From: DATKCJ01 sp035513275
GTDB lineage: Bacteria > Verrucomicrobiota > Verrucomicrobiia > Opitutales > Opitutaceae
DNA length: 19,659 nucleotides
Reading direction: 5' to 3'
Assembly (NCBI GenBank): GCA_035513275.1
Contig: DATKCJ010000322.1
Coordinates: 1 to 19,659, forward strand
Both the position numbers and the translations under genes were made by a program. The notes beneath the pieces were generated by a model. It saw only the letters and a program-made list of their open reading frames with translations, ran no database searches and was not told the origin of the DNA. This document shows positions 1 through 6,745 of this stretch, piece by piece (positions within the stretch are counted from its first letter, which is position 1; the number at the start of each line of letters is the position of its first letter).

Positions 1-289
1 CGAGCGTGCAGAGCGTCGCGGCCAGTGTCCGGAAATATGCGAGCAGGGGATTGAGGCCGCAAAGGCAGCCGATCCTCTCTCTGGAGACCTTCGGTTTGCA
101 CTCAGGGTTCGCCAGCATCGATTTGTCGAGCGCCTCAAATAGTTCGTCGAGGGTCCGTTCCATCATCATCACGAGGGTGTCCGGGTTCGCCAGCGGACTG
201 GTGACGGATTCCCTCCGAAGACGGCGTTCCCAAGCGTCCTTTATCCAGGGACGCCGTGCCCGCAACTCCTCCGCGAACGCCGGCAGCAT
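1..289 (-). CDS. Hypothetical protein, N-terminal part (runs off left edge)
   Basis: An open minus-strand frame runs without a stop from about base 304 to the window edge, with GC-rich third positions like its neighbours. I chose the ATG at 289-287; an in-frame GTG at 304-302 is also possible, and neither has a clear ribosome binding site. The visible 96 residues are soluble and charged, with no signal peptide or membrane segment. They include the stretch SPLANPDTLV, then MMMERTLDELFEAL, and a short Cys-containing segment CLCGLNPLLAYF. The pattern reminds me of uncharacterised small helical proteins, but I cannot name a family. No function is assigned. It is co-directional with the stress protein upstream, about 116 bases away, and could share its transcript. 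Confidence 0.6.
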   Translation of the reverse strand, partial: MLPAFAEELRARRPWIKDAWERRLRRESVTSPLANPDTLVMMMERTLDELFEALDKSMLANPECKPKVSRERIGCLCGLNPLLAYFRTLAATLCTL

Positions 290-405
290 AGGGGCGATTG
301 TCACACACGTCGGGCATGGGGTCGCCGCCTGCGTTGCCGATTCGTGTGCATTTCTTGGTCCGCGGAGTGGCGCGGCGCTCGCACAAGCATGCACGGGGTG
401 GGAGA

Positions 406-849
406 TCACGCGGTCTTCGAGCGAGGGAGGATGACGATCGGGCAGTTCGCGTTGTGAAGCACCCCGTGGGTGGTGCTGCCCGCGAGCAATTCGTAGATCG
501 AGCCATGGCCGTGCGAGCCCATGACGACGTAGGACGCCTCGCTGGCATCCGCGACGCGGAGGATCTCCTCGACGGCGTGGCCTTGCAGGGTCTTCAGCTC
601 CGATTCGATGCCGTCGGCATCGAGCACGCGCCTGAGCGTGTCCAGTTTCTTCGCCGATGTCTCGAGGGCGAACTTCAGCTCATCAACAAATGCCTCCGCC
701 GGCATGTCGTAGGTCACCACGTTCACCGGAGGCGCGATAACGTGAAGCAGGAGGACCCTGGCCTTCAGGGCTTCCGCGAGTTCCCGGGCCGCCTCCACCA
801 CATGGTAGGTGACCGCGGAAAAGTCGACGGCTGCGACGATCGTTTTCAT
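406..849 (-). CDS. Universal stress protein (UspA family)
   Basis: This 147-residue protein has the usual length of a single-domain Usp. It begins with the beta-strand MKTIVAAVDFS, which carries the conserved Asp at residue 9. Near the C-terminus, residues 111-125 fit the ATP-binding pattern G-x2-G-x9-G-(S/T) exactly (G111, G114, G124, S125), so it is probably an ATP-binding type. The last strand, CPIVILPRS, is also typical. Such proteins are soluble homodimers that help cells survive starvation, oxidative or respiratory stress; the specific role here is unknown. The gene diverges from the response-regulator gene at 988, leaving 138 bases that must hold both promoters, but I see no convincing boxes. 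The Shine-Dalgarno is weak. Confidence 0.93.
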   Translation of the reverse strand: MKTIVAAVDFSAVTYHVVEAARELAEALKARVLLLHVIAPPVNVVTYDMPAEAFVDELKFALETSAKKLDTLRRVLDADGIESELKTLQGHAVEEILRVADASEASYVVMGSHGHGSIYELLAGSTTHGVLHNANCPIVILPRSKTA

Positions 850-987
850 ACCGGCATTTTACCCTGCCCCGCTTGCATTCGCGCCGCAGAACTTGCGAAA
901 GTGAACGCATTTTTCCCAAGCGTGCCTCCGGAATTGTGTTTCGTGCCGGGATGGAACTCCCTAGCCTTCGCCCGGTAGAAAAACGCG

Positions 988-2091
988 ATGGCGAAGATAC
1001 TGGTAATTGATGACGAGGAGGATATGCGCCTTCTCATGTGCGCCATCCTTTCGAGGGGGGAGCACGAGACCGAAGTCGCCGCCGACGGCGAGTCGGCTCT
1101 GCGGCTGCTCGCGGTGAGCCGCTTCGACCTGATCCTTTGCGACGTGAGCATGCGCGGCATGAATGGCTATACGGTGCTCAGCCGCGTGCGCGAGTCGCCG
1201 GAGTCGGCGCACACGCCCGTCGTGCTCGTCACCGGCATGGCGGATCTCAAGGGCATGCGCGAAGGCATGAAGCTCGGCGCCGACGACTATCTGCCAAAGC
1301 CTTTCACCGTCACCGAGCTGCTGTCCGTCGTGCGCACCCGCCTCGAGAAGGCACAGAATCTTCGCAAGGACGCTGAGGACCGAGCGAAATCCCTCCGAAG
1401 CCACATCAGCCTCATGCTTCCACAGGATCTGCTCAACCCGCTCACCGGCATCATCGGCCTTGCGGGAATTCTTTGCGACGAGGCGGACACACTCGGTCAC
1501 GAGGATGCAGCCGAGATCGCGCGCGACATCCAGCGCAGCGGCGAGCGACTCAACAGGCAGATCAACAACTTCCTGATCTATTCGCAGATCGAGCTCCTCT
1601 CGACGGATCCCGCGCGGTTGCAGGCACTGCGCGCGACGCAGCCGACTCCCCTCGCGCGCATGCTTGTGGACATCGTCAAGAAGACCGCCGCACAGCACAA
1701 TCGCGAGGCCGATGCTGTTGTCGAGTCGTGCGAAGCGGACGTGGTGATATCGGCGCAGAATCTCGACAAAGTGCTCGGCGAAGTCATCGACAACGCGTTC
1801 AAGTTTTCGAAAGCCGGCACTGGAGTCAGGGTCGATGCGCGCGTCGAGGGGCCTGTTGCGATCATCAGTATCCGCGACGAGGGCCGTGGCATGGACGCCG
1901 CGGCGCTTGCCACCACGCGCAGCCTCGAGCAGATGGAGCGTTTCTCGACGCAAAGGGCGGAGTCGGGCCTGGGGCTCGCGATAGCGATCCGCATGACCGA
2001 GATTCACAACGGCCGCCTCTACATCGGCGAAAGCGACGGCCCCGGCACACGTGTGTGCATCGAGCTGCCGATCGCGGGAGCGGGATCGTGA
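988..2091 (+). CDS. Response regulator fused to a histidine-kinase-like module lacking the phospho-accepting His
   Basis: The 367-residue soluble protein starts with a receiver domain (residues 2-120). It has acidic residues D8/D9, phospho-acceptor D52 (LILCDVSM), T82 and K104 (LPKPF). A helical linker leads to a dimerisation-like helix at about 135-200 that reads MLPQDLLNPLTGI. The normal kinase motif at this point has a His before the acidic residue; here residue 146 is Gln (codon CAG at 1423-1425). The ATPase domain (about 225-362) looks intact, with N269 in the N box, D297/G299/G301, and G327-L-G329. It may bind ATP without autophosphorylating on the usual residue. It may thus act as a phosphorylation-regulated scaffold or pseudokinase, or use another residue. 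The stop overlaps the next gene, so the two are probably co-translated. The ribosome binding site is weak. Confidence 0.9.
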   Translation: MAKILVIDDEEDMRLLMCAILSRGEHETEVAADGESALRLLAVSRFDLILCDVSMRGMNGYTVLSRVRESPESAHTPVVLVTGMADLKGMREGMKLGADDYLPKPFTVTELLSVVRTRLEKAQNLRKDAEDRAKSLRSHISLMLPQDLLNPLTGIIGLAGILCDEADTLGHEDAAEIARDIQRSGERLNRQINNFLIYSQIELLSTDPARLQALRATQPTPLARMLVDIVKKTAAQHNREADAVVESCEADVVISAQNLDKVLGEVIDNAFKFSKAGTGVRVDARVEGPVAIISIRDEGRGMDAAALATTRSLEQMERFSTQRAESGLGLAIAIRMTEIHNGRLYIGESDGPGTRVCIELPIAGAGS

Positions 2092-2705
2092 ATCTCGACG
2101 CCGACGGCATGAGGGTAGGGGCAGGGCTCTTGATCGTCTGGGGTTTGGTCGACTGCTTCTTCGGATATCGCGTGTTCAAGGTGACGGTGGTGCTCCTCGG
2201 CATCGTCGCTGGAGCCGTGCTGGGACACCAACTGTGCGTCGACCTCTTCAACATCACGGGCGACGCGCGCTGGATCGGCTTCGCGCTCGGCGCAGTCGTG
2301 GGTGGCGTGCTCGCGTTCGGCCTCTACCTCGTCGGAGTCTTCATACTCGGGTTCTCGATCGGCTTCATGTTCGCTCCGGCATTCTGGCCGGAAGGCAGCG
2401 AACTCATGCTGCTCATCATCGGAGCCGGCGCAGGGCTCGTGTGCGGACTCATTGCACTCTTCGCCCAACGCCTGCTCATCTCCGCAGGCACGGCATGGAG
2501 CGGAGCGATTCGCGTGGTGATCGGCGTGGCGTTCTTCACCGAAGGTCTCGACTGGAGTTTCTACGCCGCCTACCCGCAGCAGGTCGGCGTTCTTCTCTCC
2601 GAGCGCGGCTGGATGCTCGTGGTCTTCCTCGCGCTCGGCGCAGCCGGCTTCCTCGCACAGCTCGCAGGCGGCAAGCGCGCGAAAGAAAAGGAAGGGACGA
2701 AGTGA
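2088..2705 (+). CDS. DUF4203/TMEM198-like multi-pass membrane protein
   Basis: I chose the GTG at 2088, which overlaps the preceding stop (GTGA) and has GGGAG about 7 bases upstream. An in-frame ATG at 2109 has no such site. The 205-residue product is very hydrophobic, with about seven predicted membrane segments. The first two contain GLVDCFFGYRVFK followed by a Gly-rich helix (VVLLGIVAGAVLG), which resembles the DUF4203/TMEM198 family. The rest alternates Gly/Ala-rich helices and ends in a basic tail (KRAKEKEGTK), probably cytoplasmic. No catalytic motif is visible and the biochemical role of the bacterial family is not established. Overlap with the receiver/kinase-like gene suggests the membrane protein is a partner or target of that signalling protein, which itself lacks membrane segments. 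That link is an inference. Confidence 0.8.
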   Translation: MNLDADGMRVGAGLLIVWGLVDCFFGYRVFKVTVVLLGIVAGAVLGHQLCVDLFNITGDARWIGFALGAVVGGVLAFGLYLVGVFILGFSIGFMFAPAFWPEGSELMLLIIGAGAGLVCGLIALFAQRLLISAGTAWSGAIRVVIGVAFFTEGLDWSFYAAYPQQVGVLLSERGWMLVVFLALGAAGFLAQLAGGKRAKEKEGTK

Positions 2706-2716
2706 AGTCAGGGGAG

Positions 2717-2865
2717 GGAACGCTAATCTGCGCTAATCGACGCTGATGATAACGGTTGATCTCGTCTCCGATCTCAGTGGCTTCGCCGATCAGGCGAGGC
2801 CGCATCGTTCCGTCTCCGTGCCGAGCCTCCTGTGATTAGCGTCCATTAGCGTAGATTAGCGTTCC
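2717..2865. repeat. Symmetric inverted-repeat element with arms of 10-bp tandem units and a central hairpin
   Basis: The left arm (2717-2747) and right arm (2835-2865) are inverted copies matching at 28 of 31 positions. Each arm is three 10-bp units: on the left CGCTAATCTG, CGCTAATCGA and CGCTGATGAT, and on the right the complementary ATTAGCGTNN units. Midway is a 9-bp hairpin (2779-2787 with 2793-2801, loop GATCA, one G-T pair). Its centre lies within about 1 base of the centre of the whole element. There is no open frame inside and no U-run typical of a terminator. It sits in the 178-base gap between the membrane protein and the peptidase. It could be a MITE-like mobile repeat, a structured RNA, or a multi-site protein-binding element. 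Confidence 0.8.
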
Positions 2866-2883
2866 TCAACTGACGAAACCTCC

Positions 2884-3504
2884 ATGAAGGCGCCGATCCT
2901 CGTCACCGGTTTCCGTCCGTTCGCCGGGCATCCGGCGAATCCATCCGGGCTCGTCGCACGCGCACTCGCCGGTCGATCCTTCTCCGGCCACCGCGTGCGG
3001 GTTGCGGTCCTGCCGGTCGTCTATGCGGAAATCGAGAGAGCGGTCGACCAGCTTCTCGCCGAGGTTAAGCCAGTCGCAGTCTTGAGCCTCGGCCTCGATT
3101 ACAAGACCGACGTCATCAAGCTCGAGCGCATCGCCATCAACCTCGATGACGCGTCGATCCCCGATGAGGCGGACGACCTCCGCACGGGTTCGCGCATCGC
3201 ACCGCGAGGCCCCGCCGCCCGCTGGAGCACGTTGCCGCTCGACTCGATTGCCCCGGCGCTCGCCGCGGCGGGTGTGCCCTTCAAGTTCTCGAGCCACGCC
3301 GGCGCCTTCCTCTGCAACCATCTCATGTATCACCTCTGCGGCCGTGCAGCCCGCGCCGGAATCCCCGCAGGCTTCATCCACCTCCCGCCAACGCCGGACA
3401 TCATCCGCGTCGAGGACCGCGCCACCCGCGCCGGCGTGCCGCTCGCCGCACTCATGGCGGCGGTTCGGGTGATCGTTCGCACTGTGGCCGGATCGATCGA
3501 CTGA
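2884..3504 (+). CDS. pcp: Pyroglutamyl-peptidase I (peptidase family C15)
   Basis: The 206-residue protein has the normal length for family C15, soluble cytosolic cysteine peptidases that remove N-terminal pyroglutamate from peptides. The N-terminus ILVTGFRPFAGHPANPS matches the family opening (GF.PF.G...NPS). The catalytic triad is present: E81 in LERIAIN, C144 in SSHAGAFLCN, and H166 in GFIHLP. E81 and C144 fall at the same numbers as in the Bacillus enzyme as I remember it. The segment before E81 (GLDYKTDVIKLER) departs from the usual Gly-rich GxAxGR form, so substrate-pocket details may differ. It stands alone downstream of the inverted-repeat element and converges on the protease-nuclease gene. 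I see no strong Shine-Dalgarno or terminator. Confidence 0.92.
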   Translation: MKAPILVTGFRPFAGHPANPSGLVARALAGRSFSGHRVRVAVLPVVYAEIERAVDQLLAEVKPVAVLSLGLDYKTDVIKLERIAINLDDASIPDEADDLRTGSRIAPRGPAARWSTLPLDSIAPALAAAGVPFKFSSHAGAFLCNHLMYHLCGRAARAGIPAGFIHLPPTPDIIRVEDRATRAGVPLAALMAAVRVIVRTVAGSID

Positions 3505-3615
3505 CCTCCGGTCGAGACTGTGTGTGTGCCCACGCGAGAATCCTGGACGGATTGGTAGCTGATCCAGTCGTGCAGCGATAGACGCTTCCGATGCTTGGAG
3601 CGCCGCTGGCTCGCG

Positions 3616-5685
3616 CTACTTCCCCTGGTCGGCGTTGTGGTAGAGCTTCTGGAAGGTGAGCAGCTTCACGGTCTGCTCGAGCTTCTTGAGCGAGACCATC
3701 TTCTCCTTCCACTCGGCGTTGACCTGGAACTCCAGCGGCAGGCCTGTGAGGTCTTGCTCGAGGAGAAACGCGAAGACTTGGAGTTTCTTTTCCTTCAGCG
3801 CGCAGACGACCTTCCAGAATTTCTTCGGAATCGCCACCTTCACGGCGCCGCTCAGGTCCTTGCCGGGAAACAACTCGTCGTCGGCAGCGAGCACGGGCCC
3901 TGCGAAGATGCAGAACAGCTCCGTGTCGGCCTGCGCGCCGATGAAGTTCTCGAGCTTGCCCCAGATGCCGTGCTTGCTGGACTGGTTGAAGTTGCCGCGC
4001 TGCGGGGAGCAGTTCGTCACGTGGAAGGTGTCACCATTGCCGCGCTGCACCTCGGCGAAGCTATCGCCCCAGCAGACATCCTCGCGGCGAACGACGTGCC
4101 CTTTGTCGAATGCGCCGTTGTCCTTCGTGTAGAACTTGTCGGGGAGCTGAAACGCGTCGTCGAGGCGCGGATCGTTCGCCCACTTTTCCGTATCGTTCTC
4201 GCCGAGTCCGGTGAGTCCCGCGCGCGTGTATTTGAACCCCGGCTCGGGCTTTCGCTTCGCCGGACGGCCGTCGACGTTCGACGCGGTGAAGATCGCGAGG
4301 CGCCGCTCCTTGTGCATGACAAGGCTGAAGTGTTCGTAGTGCAGCAACGTGCCCCCTGCCTTCAGAGGCGCGGCGACGGCGGGCTTCTTCACCTTCGGCA
4401 ACGGGGTGGAGCGGCCGAGGAACTTCGTATTGAACCCCGTGCGCGTTTCAAGGTGCGGATGGATGATGGGAATTTTCGCGGCCTCTGAGGCGCCGCCGGT
4501 GTTTTCGATCGATGGAACCGCAGCAGACGAGACGGCGCCGGCTGGCGACACCGCGAACGGAATCGCGCCGGCGTTGAGCTCGAGGACGAGCGTGCCAAGC
4601 GCTATGCGCGTCCCGGCGGCGCCGGGGATGAACGGGGAATTCATGTTGGTGCTGTTGAGAGATTGCACAGATGACGGGTCCGCCATCGCGCGCGTGAGTA
4701 TGTCGCCGCTCTTAACGGCCTCCTTCCATTCGGCGATGTGTCCAGTCGCATCGTCGAAGCTGTTGAGCACGCTGCAAATGCGGCTGATGCGGATGCCTGC
4801 GTTGGCGACCCAGTCGATCTCGGAGTCGTCCTTGTCGTCGATGCGCATGGTGGTCTTGCCGCTCTTCAGGATGAAATGCCCTTGATTGTTCGTGCGCGGC
4901 ACGCCCGCGTGGTGAAGCGCGACCACTTGGAAACTGTCGTTGAACACCGGCGCGCCGCTGGATCCCTGCGAGGTGTCGCTCATATACCACATCACGTCCG
5001 GGTCGGTGTCGTCGATGCACTGGTTGTCGCGCATCGCGAACTGCCGGCGAGCGCCACCAGGATGCTGGATGATGTTCATCCACTCCTTCAACTGCGCCTT
5101 CCCGCTTTCCGCGATGAGACGCAGGTAGCCGAAGCGCGCGAGTGGGACGCTGTCGCGAATCGACACCGGCTCGACCGCGACGACCGTAAAGTCCAGCTCC
5201 TTGCTGGTCGCGAAGAAATCAGCCGGCCGCAGTGCGTAGCGGAAGCTCGGTTCGGGGTTGCCCGCGACATCGAGCCGGAAGTTGAACTCCGCGACAGACG
5301 GTGCGGCCTCCTCGCGTGTTTGGAAGACGTGATGATTCGTCAACAACAGCCGCGGCGAGATCATGAAGCCGGTCGCGCACCCGCGCTCGCCGCCGCCGGG
5401 CGCGCCGATGCTGATGCGGCAGACTGGAATCGCGGCCAGCAGCGCCCGCTCCAGGAAGAACTCGTCGACGAGGTCATTCGTGCCGAGCAGCCGCTCGAAC
5501 TCCACCTCGGTCGGCGTCGCGCCACCGGCCGAGAGAAATCGCGAACGTTTGCCCGACGTCACTGGTCCCGCGCGGCGGTCCTTTTGCGGGATGAAGTCGA
5601 GGTTTCGTTTCCGGTTCAGCGTCGACTTGGAAAGACGCGTCGCGCGCGCCCGCGCGGCATCGATGGTTGATTTGCCGATGATCAT
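3616..5685 (-). CDS. Fusion of trypsin-like serine protease and DNA/RNA non-specific endonuclease
   Basis: The 689-residue protein starts at ATG 5685, with a strong GGAGGAG at 5699-5693. It has no signal peptide or membrane segment, so it should be cytosolic. Residues 1-80 are basic then helical. Residues 85-310 are a trypsin-like domain with the triad H119 (LLLTNHHV), D165 (KELDFTVV) and S243 (QGSSGAPVF). Residues 311-440 form an Ala/Ser/Pro-rich linker. Residues 445-680 are an Endonuclease_NS (NucA/EndoG-type, ββα-metal) domain. Its motif is D527-K-G-H530 (the classic form is DRGH), with metal-ligand Asn at N567 in TNCSPQRGNFNQ and E579 in GIWGKLENFI. Both active sites look complete. A cytosolic protease joined to a promiscuous nuclease would be harmful if constitutively active. 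This suggests a restrained effector, possibly released by self-cleavage in the linker; that role is an inference. Confidence 0.92.
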   Translation of the reverse strand: MIIGKSTIDAARARATRLSKSTLNRKRNLDFIPQKDRRAGPVTSGKRSRFLSAGGATPTEVEFERLLGTNDLVDEFFLERALLAAIPVCRISIGAPGGGERGCATGFMISPRLLLTNHHVFQTREEAAPSVAEFNFRLDVAGNPEPSFRYALRPADFFATSKELDFTVVAVEPVSIRDSVPLARFGYLRLIAESGKAQLKEWMNIIQHPGGARRQFAMRDNQCIDDTDPDVMWYMSDTSQGSSGAPVFNDSFQVVALHHAGVPRTNNQGHFILKSGKTTMRIDDKDDSEIDWVANAGIRISRICSVLNSFDDATGHIAEWKEAVKSGDILTRAMADPSSVQSLNSTNMNSPFIPGAAGTRIALGTLVLELNAGAIPFAVSPAGAVSSAAVPSIENTGGASEAAKIPIIHPHLETRTGFNTKFLGRSTPLPKVKKPAVAAPLKAGGTLLHYEHFSLVMHKERRLAIFTASNVDGRPAKRKPEPGFKYTRAGLTGLGENDTEKWANDPRLDDAFQLPDKFYTKDNGAFDKGHVVRREDVCWGDSFAEVQRGNGDTFHVTNCSPQRGNFNQSSKHGIWGKLENFIGAQADTELFCIFAGPVLAADDELFPGKDLSGAVKVAIPKKFWKVVCALKEKKLQVFAFLLEQDLTGLPLEFQVNAEWKEKMVSLKKLEQTVKLLTFQKLYHNADQGK

Positions 5686-5724
5686 GGAATCACTCCTCCA
5701 ATGGATCGCTCTCCCGGGAGTCGC

Positions 5725-6519
5725 TCAGCCGCCGCCGCGAGTCGAAAGGAAGCGATTCCGGACGGAAACCGGCATCTCCTTGATGGCATCGGTGTATTTG
5801 ACCTTCACCGTCGCGAGCTCCTGGGCCTGGACGGTCACCTTGGTCTGCAGGTCGTTCGCCCGGCTGGTCTCGGACGCCAGTTGCACCTTTGCAGTCTTCA
5901 ACGCATCCTCCGCAGCCGCGAGGTCGGCAATCGCCTTTGCACGCTTCTTCTCCAGCTCCGCAAACTCCTCCTCGGACTTCCTGACAGACTCCTCCAACGC
6001 GTCACGCTCGGCCTTCAGGGCGTCGCGGGTTGACGACGCGGCCGCCACCTCCTCTGTGAGTCGGCCACGGTCAGCCTCCAATGCGGCGAGCCGGACCGCT
6101 CCCGCCGCGATTTCTTCCTCGAGCGACTCCTGCTGCAGCCGGAGGTCCGCGAGTGTCGCCTTCGACGACTCGAGCTCCCGTGCCACTTCCTGTTTCTCCG
6201 CCTCGACCGCGTCGCGCTGTTCAACGATCGGCGCCTGAATCTGCTCCTTCACCTCGGCCGGGTTGATCTTCAGGAAGTCGAAGAACACCCCGACGCTGCC
6301 TACCGCCAGTTGCACCACGACGGCGACGAACAATCTCTTCTGCTGCTTCGGGTCCGCGAACCGCACCCAGCCGAGCATCGAAAGGCAGGTGATTATGACG
6401 GTGAAAACAAAAGCAAGCGCGAGCGTGTAACTGATCGCGAGCTTGATGATAGCCACGTGGAAGTTTGGGTCGAACCCCTCCGTCCCAACGACCGCAACCG
6501 GAATCTCCATTCCATGCAT
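5725..6519 (-). CDS. Two-TM membrane protein with long coiled-coil tail
   Basis: The start at ATG 6519 has AAAGGAA at 6531-6525; the open frame extends further upstream without support. The 264-residue product has a short N-terminus, TM1 at about 24-50, a basic loop (R53, K58, K61, R62) and TM2 at about 63-83. A long heptad-like coiled coil rich in Glu, Ala, Leu, Lys and Arg follows (about 90-245), ending in RNRFLSTRGGG. The positive-inside rule puts the 53-62 loop in the cytoplasm, which would place the coiled coil outside, but the signal is weak. I do not recognise a family. It lies 39 bases upstream of the protease-nuclease gene on the same strand, so the two almost certainly form an operon. 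A sensor, anchor or restraint for that effector is a reasonable guess. Confidence 0.8.
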   Translation of the reverse strand: MHGMEIPVAVVGTEGFDPNFHVAIIKLAISYTLALAFVFTVIITCLSMLGWVRFADPKQQKRLFVAVVVQLAVGSVGVFFDFLKINPAEVKEQIQAPIVEQRDAVEAEKQEVARELESSKATLADLRLQQESLEEEIAAGAVRLAALEADRGRLTEEVAAASSTRDALKAERDALEESVRKSEEEFAELEKKRAKAIADLAAAEDALKTAKVQLASETSRANDLQTKVTVQAQELATVKVKYTDAIKEMPVSVRNRFLSTRGGG

Positions 6520-6559
6520 ATTCGTTCCTTTCTTGGGCCTAGTGGGGAAGGCGCGCCGA

Positions 6560-6587
6560 GGTATAGCAGCTCGCAACGTTCCGTAAA
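6560..6587 (-). promoter_or_regulatory. Possible promoter of the coiled-coil / protease-nuclease operon
   Basis: On the minus strand, TTTACG (6587-6582) and TATACC (6565-6560) are separated by 16 bases. Each matches 4 of 6 positions of the sigma-70 boxes. A transcript would start near 6553, leaving about 34 bases before the ATG at 6519. The 226-base gap shared with the divergent AsmA-like gene holds nothing else I can support. Confidence 0.3.
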
Positions 6588-6745
6588 TTCCAAAATCGCC
6601 ACGGTCGCGCTGCATCGAGCGCTTTGCACTGGCTCGAGACTGTCGCGTGTAGAGCATCGGGCATCGCCGCGGAGCCGGGCACAAGTCTGCGCCTTAGGTG
6701 TCGCAAATTTGGCCCGCTTGTTCCGTCGCGTGGGCCCGAAGCACA

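Noticed and set aside
961..2007. A 348-codon minus-strand open frame opposite the response regulator
   Set aside because: The plus-strand frame has full receiver and ATPase motifs; the antisense one has none.
3505..3615. Bidirectional terminator between pcp and the protease-nuclease gene
   Set aside because: I could not find a convincing GC stem followed by a T-run on either strand in this 111-base convergent gap.
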